Below are positions 36,542 through 44,574 of a DNA stretch of 64,000 nt, piece after piece. Within the stretch, counting starts at the first letter, position 1. The number at the start of each line of letters is the position of its first letter. A program made the position numbers and the translations under genes. The stretch covers positions 1 through 64,000 of the forward strand of contig CAYQES010000002.1 in assembly GCA_964416595.1 (NCBI GenBank), given 5' to 3'. Origin of the DNA: JAKFYM01 sp964416595. Lineage in GTDB: Bacteria > Bdellovibrionota > UBA1018 > CAIPTA01. The notes under the pieces are model-generated. The model did no database searches. It was not told the DNA's origin and saw only the letters and a list, made by a program, of their open reading frames with translations.

Positions 36542-37249
36542 CTAAATCCATCTCGCCCAAATCTTATGCGTATAAAGATACGCTTCTTTTGCAATAAACT
36601 GCTCCGCAGCTGCCGGCAGCCTTAAAAATTTAAACCCTACCCGAAACAGCTGGTCATTATTTTTGCTTAACTGCTTAGCCCCAATCGCTTCCATGTCCAC
36701 AACGGCTTTTAAACTCAAAAACTGCAAAGCACAGCCCTTGCACAATCTCTTCTCGGGGAACAGCGCCTCATCTCCCCCCATCACCACAAAACTCAAACCC
36801 GAAGCGCTGAGATCGTGCAACAAATACTCTTTGCCATCCACATTCACCGAAGCCTTATGTGAATCCGCAATTTTAATTCGCACGGCGCCCCGTCTTTGCA
36901 TTTTAAAGATCGGCGTATCAACCCGCACTTCCAGCTGCCGGGTTTTGCGGCCCGTAACCGCCGCATGGGCAAAAAATAAAACTTCATTCACCGTGAAGCT
37001 CAACCGAACCTGGCCCTTTTCCAATTTCTTCAAGCTCTCGGAGCTTAATCCAGAAAAAGTTTCCGCGGTGATTTCTAAAGTAGCCGTGAAATTTCCTGGA
37101 TCAAAAGATTGGATGGCGGCTTCGAAGTGCAGTTCTTCGGGTTCGAAAAAACACAGCATGCGTTCTCGAAAATCCACAGTATAGCGCAGGTAGCGTTCGA
37201 TTACTTTTTTGTCTTTTACTGGCTCCAAATCTTTTTCTTTGGCCGCCAT
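36542..37249 (-). CDS. PilZ-domain protein, putative c-di-GMP receptor
   Basis: 235 residues. The c-di-GMP motif of the PilZ domain is intact: RRGAVRIKI near residue 124 (the RxxxR element, RRGAVR) and DLSASGLSFVV near 154 ((D/N)xSxxG). The preceding 110 residues form a beta-rich YcgR-N-like domain (FEPEELHFEAAIQSF and following). It is soluble, with no signal. It starts six bases after the mreB stop, implying co-expression; such receptors link c-di-GMP to motility, envelope or shape functions. Confidence 0.88.
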   Translation of the reverse strand: MAAKEKDLEPVKDKKVIERYLRYTVDFRERMLCFFEPEELHFEAAIQSFDPGNFTATLEITAETFSGLSSESLKKLEKGQVRLSFTVNEVLFFAHAAVTGRKTRQLEVRVDTPIFKMQRRGAVRIKIADSHKASVNVDGKEYLLHDLSASGLSFVVMGGDEALFPEKRLCKGCALQFLSLKAVVDMEAIGAKQLSKNNDQLFRVGFKFLRLPAAAEQFIAKEAYLYTHKIWARWI

Positions 37250-37255
37250 GGAGAG

Positions 37256-38290
37256 CTACGCGATGGTCACCTGTCGCAGGAGATCGATATCTTGAAGCAC
37301 TTTGCCCGATCCGCGCACTACGCAGGTGAGTGGATCTTCCGCCAAAGCCACGGGCAATCCGGTTTTTTCTTTGATGAGAATGTCTAAGTTGGCGAGCAAG
37401 GATCCACCGCCGGCGAGGATGATGCCGTTGTCCACGATGTCCGCAGCCAGCTCTGGAGGTGTGCGCTCGAGAGCCACCTTGATCGCATCAGCCACGGCAC
37501 TCACGGGCTCGGCCAAGGCATCCCGAATTTCTTCGGAATTTACTTCGATGGTTTTTGGAGCACCAGTGATCATATCCCGGCCTTTTACTTCGTACATTTT
37601 TTCGTCTTCGAAAGGATAGGCATTTCCGATGGCGATTTTAATTTGCTCGGAAGTGCGCTCACCCACGAGGAGAGAATATTTCCGCTTGATGTAGCTCAAA
37701 ATCGCTTCGTCGAATTTATCACCGGCCACGCGCACGCTCTTGGAGTAAACGATACCGCCAAGAGAAATCACGGCCACTTCTGTGGTGCCACCACCAATAT
37801 CCACGATCATATTGCCCGAAGGCTCCATGATGGGTAATCCTGCGCCGATTGCTGCGGCCATGGGTTCTTCGATCAAAAATACTTCCCGGGCGCCGGCCAT
37901 TTGCGCGGATTCTTTCACGGCCCGCTTTTCCACTTGGGTGATGCCGAAGGGAATGCAGATGATGATGCGCGGGCGGAACAAGCTGTGTTCCGACGTGGCT
38001 TTTTTAATAAAATGGCGCAGCATTACTTGGGTAACTTCGAAATCGGCGATCACACCATCGCGCATCGGGCGAATGGCGGTGATGGAGCCGGGCGTGCGGC
38101 CGAGCATTTCTTTGGCTTCTTTGCCTACGGCGAGAACTTTGGTTTGACCACGGGAATTGCGGTGCACGGCTACCACGGAAGGTTCATTGATCACGATGCC
38201 TCTATCCTTGGCCACCACGAGCGTATTGGCAGTACCTAGATCGATAGCTAGATCGTTGGAAAACAGACTAAAAAATTTTTTAAACATCAT
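37256..38290 (-). CDS. mreB: rod-shape actin homologue MreB
   Basis: 344 residues. Actin-fold phosphate loops are LAIDLGTANTLV near the N-terminus and VDIGGGTTEVAVISLGG (residue ~165). VIVSVP-like IICIPFGITQVEKRAVKESAQ and the adenosine motif GIILAGGGSLLANLD are also conserved. MreB filaments under the inner membrane guide elongasome synthesis. Unusually, mreC, mreD and rodA do not follow; instead a PilZ protein and adenine deaminase do. It starts at ATG 38290, GGTGAG upstream. Confidence 0.97.
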   Translation of the reverse strand: MMFKKFFSLFSNDLAIDLGTANTLVVAKDRGIVINEPSVVAVHRNSRGQTKVLAVGKEAKEMLGRTPGSITAIRPMRDGVIADFEVTQVMLRHFIKKATSEHSLFRPRIIICIPFGITQVEKRAVKESAQMAGAREVFLIEEPMAAAIGAGLPIMEPSGNMIVDIGGGTTEVAVISLGGIVYSKSVRVAGDKFDEAILSYIKRKYSLLVGERTSEQIKIAIGNAYPFEDEKMYEVKGRDMITGAPKTIEVNSEEIRDALAEPVSAVADAIKVALERTPPELAADIVDNGIILAGGGSLLANLDILIKEKTGLPVALAEDPLTCVVRGSGKVLQDIDLLRQVTIA

Positions 38291-38298
38291 AGCTCAAC

Positions 38299-39114
38299 TC
38301 ACCACTGGTAATGCCGGATCTTCTCTCCCTCTTCGGCAATTTGGCTCATCGCCCGTATACCTATTTCGAGGTGCAGATCCGTGTATTCTTGAAAAACTTT
38401 TTTTGCCGAAGCCTTGGTCTTAATTCCGCCTTCCTGCAGGGGCAAATCACTCACTAAAAGTAGAGCGCCATTGGCTACTTTACTGGCAAAACCCGCCGTA
38501 AAAAGGGCGGCTGTTTCCATTTCAATTCCGATTACACGCTGGGAGTAGAGAAGCTCTTTAAAACCAGGGCTAAATTCCCAGAAGCGGTAGTCGGTAGTGT
38601 GTATCACTCCCGTGCGATATTCGATTCCTCTTTCCACCAATCGCTCGGAAACGAACTTTTGCACTTTGAACGTGGGAAGGGAAGGAACTTCAGGCGGTAA
38701 AAAGTGGTTTGTTACTCCTTCGCCTCGGATAGCTGCCATTGGCAAAATAAAATCTCCTACTTTGAGAGATTTATGTAATCCACCACACATTCCTAATAGC
38801 AACACAGCTTTGGGCTCAATCGTGGCCAAGAGCTCGATGATCAAAGCACATGTGGGAGCGCCAATATTAAAATTCACCAAACTCACACCATGCTTAGGTG
38901 AATGAATCGCACTCATGGCGGAGCCTCGAGTGCCCTTCGGGCATTTCGTGAGGCTGCGAAAATTTATCATGTACTGCTCAAAATTTGTGAGCAGGATTTG
39001 TTTCTGAAATTGTTTACGAAGCGAGCCGGTGTAGCGCTCCAGCATGTTTTCCGCAATGCTGCGCTTTTTTTCATTCGAGAAAATTCGGTTCGCGTTAAAG
39101 CCCGGTGTTTGCAT
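38299..39114 (-). CDS. amn: AMP nucleosidase-like PNP/UDP-family protein
   Basis: Start at ATG 39114 with TAGGAA upstream, giving 271 residues; the longer upstream extension looks non-coding. Phosphorylase-superfamily landmarks are VLLLGMCGGLHKSLKVGDF, the ribose/base site GIEMETAALFTAGFA and VSDLPLQEGGIKTKAS. The size and C-terminal KIRHYQW end resemble the short AMP nucleosidase family rather than full-length E. coli Amn. It would cleave AMP to adenine and ribose 5-phosphate, feeding ade and hpt. It begins an amn-mreB-pilZ-ade run with gaps of 8, 6 and 16 bases. Confidence 0.8.
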   Translation of the reverse strand: MQTPGFNANRIFSNEKKRSIAENMLERYTGSLRKQFQKQILLTNFEQYMINFRSLTKCPKGTRGSAMSAIHSPKHGVSLVNFNIGAPTCALIIELLATIEPKAVLLLGMCGGLHKSLKVGDFILPMAAIRGEGVTNHFLPPEVPSLPTFKVQKFVSERLVERGIEYRTGVIHTTDYRFWEFSPGFKELLYSQRVIGIEMETAALFTAGFASKVANGALLLVSDLPLQEGGIKTKASAKKVFQEYTDLHLEIGIRAMSQIAEEGEKIRHYQW

Positions 39115-39204
39115 GAAATTCCTACCTAAGAGCGTACCACTTTCCGTGGAATTGCAGCAAAAAAAAATCAGCCATTTCACTTGGTTAGGCAGTTGCCTCG
39201 GGCT

Positions 39205-39675
39205 ATGCTGCTTACCGTGTTGCAAGCAGAATTACAGTCTTTTTTGAAGAGCCACTTGGCCGAGGAGGCAGGCACCCACTTAACCGATGGCGCCACGATT
39301 GTGATCCATGTGGACGGAGCTGAGGAATTTTCGTACGTGCGAAAAAAGGGAGAAAACACCCTCTCTTTGGGCAATACCTCTAAGGCAGATCTACGCTTTT
39401 GGGTTCCTCTACTCACAATGCGTTATCTTCTGAACCTAGCTGCTAAGCCTGAAGTAGGGATGGGGGCCATGGGTGTGGCCATTTTGGAGCGTCTTTTCCA
39501 TGGGGAAGATTCCCGCATCCGCTTCCGGGTAGAGACTGGTTTTATCGGTTTATGGAGCAAGGGATATTTTTCTGTTTTAAAAGCGGGAGGCCCTGAAGTA
39601 GCCTCTTACCTTACCAAGCGGGGGTTTGGCAGCTTGGGGCGTCTGAAAGACGTATTGCGTAAGATTGGAACTTAA
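39205..39675 (+). CDS. small SCP2-like-fold protein, unknown function
   Basis: 156 residues from ATG 39205 (a TTG at 39181 would add eight). A beta-rich stretch TIVIHVDGAEEFSYVRKKGE followed by ADLRFWVPLLTMRYLLNL looks like the sterol-carrier SCP2 fold, which binds a lipid or acyl ligand. The match is weak. The C-terminal half has a helical hairpin and a conserved GFIGLWSKGYFSVLK. Its stop is one base upstream of the hpt start. Divergent from amn. Confidence 0.5.
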   Translation: MLLTVLQAELQSFLKSHLAEEAGTHLTDGATIVIHVDGAEEFSYVRKKGENTLSLGNTSKADLRFWVPLLTMRYLLNLAAKPEVGMGAMGVAILERLFHGEDSRIRFRVETGFIGLWSKGYFSVLKAGGPEVASYLTKRGFGSLGRLKDVLRKIGT

Positions 39676-39676
39676 G

Positions 39677-40216
39677 ATGCAATTCGACGAACGGCAATTT
39701 CGCAAATTTTTATCGGAACAAGAAATTTCCGATTTATTGGACGAGCTGGCCAATAAAATCAATGAAGATTACGGCATCAACGATCGCATTCTGCTCGTGG
39801 GAGTGCTGAAAGGCGCCTTCATTGTGATGGCGGATCTTTTGCGCCGGCTGCATTCCGATGTGGAAATAGATTTTGTTCGGGCTTCCACCCATGGGAAAAG
39901 CCTCAGTAATCCGGGCACCATCACTTTGCTAAAAGACATCTCCGTGGATGTGCGTAATCGCCACGTGATCATCGTGGAAGAAATCATCGATAGCGGCCGC
40001 ACTCTGCAATTTCTCTATGATCGCTTAAAAGCCGCTAACCCACTTTCTTTGAAAGTGGCCACGTTGCTGGATAAGCGTTCTAAACGTTTAGTGCCGCTCA
40101 ACGCCGATTATGTAGGTAAAACTGTGGATGACCAATTTCTCATCGGTTATGGCCTAGATTTGGAAGAGCGTTGCCGTAATCTTTCGGAAATCTACGCCCT
40201 GAAATATCCTAACTAA
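39677..40216 (+). CDS. hpt: hypoxanthine-guanine phosphoribosyltransferase
   Basis: 179 residues from ATG 39677. The PRPP-binding loop is IIVEEIIDSGRTLQFL, with VEE-I-IDSGRTL as the family consensus. ILLVGVLKGAFIVMADLLRR holds the pyrophosphate loop, and DYVGKTVDDQFLIGYGLD is the C-terminal purine site. It turns hypoxanthine or guanine plus PRPP into IMP or GMP. With amn and ade on the opposite strand, it completes an AMP-to-IMP recycling route. It overlaps convergent valS by 8 bases. Confidence 0.96.
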   Translation: MQFDERQFRKFLSEQEISDLLDELANKINEDYGINDRILLVGVLKGAFIVMADLLRRLHSDVEIDFVRASTHGKSLSNPGTITLLKDISVDVRNRHVIIVEEIIDSGRTLQFLYDRLKAANPLSLKVATLLDKRSKRLVPLNADYVGKTVDDQFLIGYGLDLEERCRNLSEIYALKYPN

Positions 40217-42881
40217 GCTTCGCTAGAGCTTCTTCCAATACTTGCAGTTTCTCTTTCGCCGCCTGGGCCTTGGCTTTTTCTTGGGCCACTAATTCGGGCT
40301 TAGCTTTTTGCACAAAAGCTTCGTTGGATAGGCGCTTTTCGGAAAACTCCACATCATCCCGCACTTTTTTGATTTCATGCTGAAGGCGCGTGCGCTCCGC
40401 GCTTTTATCCACCAAGCCTTCGAGGGGAATGGTGAACGTAAAAATTTCTGTGGCTACTTTTCCGGAAGAACCCGAGGGTGCGGCTTCATTCAAATGCACT
40501 TGACCAAGGCGGGCAAGGCCCGTGATCAGGGGGGAAAGTTTTTCCCAAGCGGCAGTGTGTTTGGTGTTCAAATACGCCGGGATTAAAACTTTCGGGCTGA
40601 TTTTATTTTCCGTGCGGAAATTACGAATTCCTTCCACGGCGGCCTTTAAAGCAGCGATTTCTGCTAGATCGCTTTCTTTCGCTATATTTGCGTGAGGAAT
40701 CGGGAAGCTTTGTACAGACAACCTCCCTTTTTCCGCCCAGGGCAATTCCCCGTAAATTTTTTCCGTTACCATGGGGGCCATGGGATGAAGCATTTTCAAG
40801 ATGGTTTCCAAACCGTAGCAGAGGGTATCCAAGGAACCATTTTTCAGTTTCACTAATTCCAAATACCAATCACAAAACTCATACCAAACAAATTGGTAAA
40901 GGTTATTGAAGGCAGCATCGGGCCGGTAGTTGGCCAAATCGTCGTTCACTTTTTGAACGGTGGCATTGAGTTCTTGCAAGAGCCAGCGGTCCACCGCATC
41001 GAGGGAAGCGGGATTGGACATTGGATTTTTATAACTCTCCAGGCCCTTCTCGGAAATTTGCATCAAGGCAAAACGGCTCGCATTCCACAATTTATTGATA
41101 AAAGCTTTGTAGCCTTCTAGACGCTTCAAATCCAAATTCACATTGCGGCCCTGGCCCGATAGGGCAAGCAGCGTGAGACGCAGAGAATCGGACCCATGTT
41201 TTTCGGTGATATCCAAGGGATCGATCACGTTCCCTTTGGTCTTAGACATTTTCTGCCCTTTTTCATCCCGCACCATGGCGTGCAAGAAAACATCTTCAAA
41301 CGGCAAACGACCATCCATAAAGTGGGTGCACATCATTACCATGCGGGCCACCCAGAAAAACAAAATATCAGAGCCGGTTTCCATCAGGGCTTTGGCTTCT
41401 AAATCTTTTCGCAAATCAGAAAATTTTAATTTTGGATAAAAAGTTTCGAGCTCTTTCGTTTTTTCTGGCCAACCCAGAGTGGAAATGGGCCAGAGGGCAG
41501 AGCTATACCAGGTGTCGAGCACATCGGGGTCTTGTTCTACTTTGGTGGATTTACAATGGGCACAAGCCTGCGGATCTGGATCCGTATGGCTCTTGGGCAC
41601 CGTTATGTTTCCGCAATCCGCACAATGCCAAGCGGGAATTTGGTGACCCCACCACAGCTGGCGGGAAATGCACCAGTCTTGGATATTATTTAGCCACTCA
41701 AACCAAGTTTTTTTCCAAAAATCTGGATAAAAACGCAAAGCAGGATCATCGCCACTGGCGGCCTTAAGCGCCATTTCCGCCATATCTTTCGTGCGCACGA
41801 ACCACTGCAAAGAAACAAGCGGTTCTACTACTACGCCGCTCCTTTGACAGTAACCTAATTCATAGTTGTGCTTTTCTTCTTTCAGCAAATGGCCTTTTTG
41901 GTTTAATTTTTCGGCTACTTTTTTCCGGGAATGGGCGGCAATCATGCCCGCAAATTCTCCAGCGAGTTCGTTGAGTTTGCCGTCTTTCCCGATGCAGGTG
42001 AGGGTTTTTAAGCCGTGCCGTTGGCCAATGAGCCAATCGTTAGCATCGTGGCCAGGAGTGATTTTCAAGGCCCCGGTGCCGAATTCTGTGTCCACATAAC
42101 TGTCCGTGATCACCGGAATTTGGCGGCCGTGCAGTGGCACAAGCACTTCTTTGCCATGGAATTTTTTAAAGCGTTCATCTTCTGGATTTACAGCCACGGC
42201 TACATCCGCGAAAATCGTTTCGGGCCGAGTGGTGGCTACAGTAAGGAAATCACCGCTGCCATCCGCGAGAAAATATTTAAGATAATAGAGCGCACCCTGC
42301 ACGGGTTTTAATTCCACTTCCAAATCAGAAATGGCCGTTTGTAATCCGGAACTCCAGTTTACAATCCGCTCGCCCCGGTAAATTAATCCTTCGTGGAAAA
42401 GCCTAGCGAAACTTTCTCGCACGGCCCGGGAGCTGCGAGGGTTTAGCGTAAATAATTCTCTTTCCCAATCACAAGAAGCCCCTAAAGAGCGAATTTGTTC
42501 ATGGATGGTGCCGCCAAATTCTTCTTTCCACTCCCACACGCGTTTTAAGAAAGCTTCTCGCCCCAATTTCTGACGGGTGGTTCCCTCAGCTTCCACTTGC
42601 CGCTCCACCATCACTTGGGTGGCGATGCCCGCGTGGTCCGTGCCTGGAAGCCAGAGCGTGTTGTAGCCACGCATGCGTTTCCAGCGAGTATAAGTATCCT
42701 GGATAGAAACGAAGAGCGCATGGCCCATATGCAAAGCCCCGGTAACATTGGGTGGGGGCATCGTGATTAGAAAGCTTTTTTGGCCGGGCTTAGATTCGTT
42801 AGTAGCGGCGAATAAACCGCCTTCTTCCCATGCGGTATAGATATCGGGTTCAAATTGTGTCGGGTTGTACGATGAATCCAT
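40209..42881 (-). CDS. valS: valyl-tRNA synthetase
   Basis: 890 residues, class I, with HMGHAL near the N-terminus (HIGH motif) and KMSKTKGN as the KMSKS loop. The CP1 editing domain (TTRPETIFADVAVAVNP) and the CxxC zinc pair region (HCADCGNIT, ACAHCKST) are present. The C-terminal 60 residues form the ValRS coiled-coil, rich in Lys and Glu. It charges tRNA-Val, one of which, tRNA-Val(TAC), is in this window at 55770. Last gene of an operon with metK. Confidence 0.98.
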   Translation of the reverse strand: MDSSYNPTQFEPDIYTAWEEGGLFAATNESKPGQKSFLITMPPPNVTGALHMGHALFVSIQDTYTRWKRMRGYNTLWLPGTDHAGIATQVMVERQVEAEGTTRQKLGREAFLKRVWEWKEEFGGTIHEQIRSLGASCDWERELFTLNPRSSRAVRESFARLFHEGLIYRGERIVNWSSGLQTAISDLEVELKPVQGALYYLKYFLADGSGDFLTVATTRPETIFADVAVAVNPEDERFKKFHGKEVLVPLHGRQIPVITDSYVDTEFGTGALKITPGHDANDWLIGQRHGLKTLTCIGKDGKLNELAGEFAGMIAAHSRKKVAEKLNQKGHLLKEEKHNYELGYCQRSGVVVEPLVSLQWFVRTKDMAEMALKAASGDDPALRFYPDFWKKTWFEWLNNIQDWCISRQLWWGHQIPAWHCADCGNITVPKSHTDPDPQACAHCKSTKVEQDPDVLDTWYSSALWPISTLGWPEKTKELETFYPKLKFSDLRKDLEAKALMETGSDILFFWVARMVMMCTHFMDGRLPFEDVFLHAMVRDEKGQKMSKTKGNVIDPLDITEKHGSDSLRLTLLALSGQGRNVNLDLKRLEGYKAFINKLWNASRFALMQISEKGLESYKNPMSNPASLDAVDRWLLQELNATVQKVNDDLANYRPDAAFNNLYQFVWYEFCDWYLELVKLKNGSLDTLCYGLETILKMLHPMAPMVTEKIYGELPWAEKGRLSVQSFPIPHANIAKESDLAEIAALKAAVEGIRNFRTENKISPKVLIPAYLNTKHTAAWEKLSPLITGLARLGQVHLNEAAPSGSSGKVATEIFTFTIPLEGLVDKSAERTRLQHEIKKVRDDVEFSEKRLSNEAFVQKAKPELVAQEKAKAQAAKEKLQVLEEALAKLS

Positions 42882-42894
42882 GCTAGAGGCCTCG

Positions 42895-43137
42895 CTAATT
42901 CCCGTATTTTTTCTCTAAGTTCTGCATGGCCGGCCGCAAATTTCTGAACCCATCCTCGGTAAAATACAGAATCACTAGTGCAACCATACTCAAGCTTGCC
43001 AGTGCAAAAATGATAGCCTGGAGTTTTTGGCTTCTGCGGCGAAAATAGTTGCTTACTTCTGCGAAAATCAATGCGGTGGGAATTCCCCACCATGGAAAAT
43101 ACTCAGCAAAAAAGTAAACAAATGGATTCAAGATCAT
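42895..43137 (-). CDS. small two-helix membrane protein, unknown
   Basis: 80 residues with two hydrophobic segments, about 2-26 and 39-60, separated by a basic loop (FRRRSQKLQ). The ATG 43137 overlaps the metK stop by 4 bases (ATGA), and the stop lies 13 bases before valS, so it is cotranscribed with both. The C-terminal tail is Lys/Asn-containing. No family is recognised and no catalytic residues are visible. Confidence 0.6.
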   Translation of the reverse strand: MILNPFVYFFAEYFPWWGIPTALIFAEVSNYFRRRSQKLQAIIFALASLSMVALVILYFTEDGFRNLRPAMQNLEKKYGN

Positions 43138-44297
43138 GCCTTACAGGCGCGCTTTAAATCTTCAATGCGATTGGTTTCTTCCCAAGCAAAGCCTTTGCGT
43201 CCGAAGTGTCCGTAAGCGGCTGTAGCGCTATAGATCGGGCGTAGCAGGTTCAGGGTAGAAATAATTTGCGCGGGTTTGAAGGGAAATACTTCACGCACAG
43301 CTGTTTGCAGGCGCTCGGGATCCACTTTGGCTGTGCCAAAGGTTTCTACCATCAAACTCACAGGTTCGGCCACGCCGATCGCGTAACCCACTTGCACCAA
43401 GCAACGATCTGCGAGGCCTGCGGCCACCACGTTTTTCGCCGCATAACGGGCCATATAGCAAGCCGAACGGTCTACTTTCGTGGGATCTTTTCCGGAGAAA
43501 GCGCCGCCACCGTGGGCGCCGTGGCCGCCGTACGTGTCCACGATGATTTTTCTGCCCGTGAGTCCGCAATCTCCCATGGGGCCGCCAATTACGAAACGAC
43601 CCGTAGGATTGATATGAAATTTTGTTTTCGCGTCTAACCATTCCCGGGGAATCACTTTTTTGATCACTTCTTCCCGAATGCCTTCTTGGATTTTGGCTAA
43701 AGTTACATCTTCCGAGTGTTGGGAGCTTACTACGATGGCATCCACGCGCACGGGTTTCCCATCTTTGTATTCCATGGTCACTTGGGTTTTACCGTCGGGG
43801 CGCAGGAACTCGAGAGGACCTTTTTTCCTGGCTTCCGTTAGGCGTTCCGCTAAGCGGTGGGACCAATAAATCGTATGAGGCATTTGCTCGGGGGCTTCGT
43901 TGATCGCGTAGCCGAACATGATGCCTTGGTCACCGGCGCCTTGTTCTTTACTAGCGCTGGTTTCGGCCGTTACGCCCAGGGAAATATCTGGAGATTGTTT
44001 ACCGAGGGATACGAGCACAGAACAGGTTTTATAATCAAAACCTTTGGCGGAATCGTCGTAACCAATTTTATTTACGGTTTCTCTCACAACGCTTGTGATA
44101 TCCACCATGGCTCTTGTGGTTACTTCTCCGGCTACCATCACGAGGCCAGTGGTGGTGAGAGTTTCACAGGCCACGCGGCTCTTAGGATCTTGGGTTAGTA
44201 TCGCATCCAGCACGGCATCAGAAATCTGATCGCACATTTTATCTGGGTGGCCTTCGGTTACAGATTCAGAAGTAAAAAAATAGTCTTTCAATGCCAT
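43134..44297 (-). CDS. metK: S-adenosylmethionine synthetase
   Basis: 387 residues. It starts with FFTSESVTEGHPDKMCDQISDAVLD-type N-terminus, the ATP-binding hexapeptide region GAGDQGIMFGYA and the P-loop-like GGGAFSGKDPTKVDRS (~residue 265). It joins methionine and ATP to form SAM. Fifty bases upstream on the same strand lies a 40-residue basic protein gene, and an 80-residue membrane protein follows directly. No SAM riboswitch was recognised in the short spacers. Confidence 0.98.
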   Translation of the reverse strand: MALKDYFFTSESVTEGHPDKMCDQISDAVLDAILTQDPKSRVACETLTTTGLVMVAGEVTTRAMVDITSVVRETVNKIGYDDSAKGFDYKTCSVLVSLGKQSPDISLGVTAETSASKEQGAGDQGIMFGYAINEAPEQMPHTIYWSHRLAERLTEARKKGPLEFLRPDGKTQVTMEYKDGKPVRVDAIVVSSQHSEDVTLAKIQEGIREEVIKKVIPREWLDAKTKFHINPTGRFVIGGPMGDCGLTGRKIIVDTYGGHGAHGGGAFSGKDPTKVDRSACYMARYAAKNVVAAGLADRCLVQVGYAIGVAEPVSLMVETFGTAKVDPERLQTAVREVFPFKPAQIISTLNLLRPIYSATAAYGHFGRKGFAWEETNRIEDLKRACKA

Positions 44298-44347
44298 GGA
44301 TGCCCTCGCAGTAGATGGTAACGCAGTAAAAATTTAAAACTTATGGA

Positions 44348-44470
44348 TCAAACGTGGATGGCGAACTTGGGCGTAGTGCCTTTATTGCGCAGGTTTTTTT
44401 TCCGGCGGCTGCCTTTTTTTGCTACTTTGGATTTACGCTTAAGCTCAGTTTTTCTTGTGGGAGAAGCCAT
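44348..44470 (-). CDS. 40-residue strongly basic protein upstream of metK
   Basis: A very short reading frame from ATG 44470, preceded by AGAGG. It encodes about 40 residues with Lys/Arg near 40 percent: MASPTRKTELKRKSKVAKK, then GSRRKKNLRNKGTTPKF. The composition resembles small ribosome-associated or nucleic-acid-binding proteins. Codon use looks coding, the ribosome site is good, and it begins the metK operon. I cannot name the family; a ribosomal or nucleoid role is inference from charge only. Confidence 0.55.
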   Translation of the reverse strand: MASPTRKTELKRKSKVAKKGSRRKKNLRNKGTTPKFAIHV

Positions 44471-44548
44471 GGGAACCTCTATTCATGTTGTTAATTCAAG
44501 GGTTTACAGCTACCGCAGCCGGCCTGGGAATGCAAATAAAATGAGCTG

Positions 44549-44561
44549 GCAAGGCCCTTGC
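44549..44561. repeat. 13-base palindrome between divergent metK-operon and secretin genes
   Basis: GCAAGG-C-CCTTGC is a perfect dyad 13 bases before the secretin ATG and inside the 104-base divergent spacer, a possible operator or leader hairpin. No ribosome site is obvious for the secretin, so folding here could affect its translation. Confidence 0.3.
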
Positions 44562-44574
44562 TTTGCCTGGGCTT

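Noticed and set aside
39115..39225. N-terminal extension of the AMP nucleosidase
   Set aside because: It contains an odd Cys/Trp/Phe stretch unlike the family, while ATG 39114 has a good ribosome site.
44471..44574. SAM riboswitch upstream of the metK operon
   Set aside because: The 104-base divergent spacer shows only a short dyad and none of the conserved SAM-riboswitch cores; it is also the secretin upstream region.
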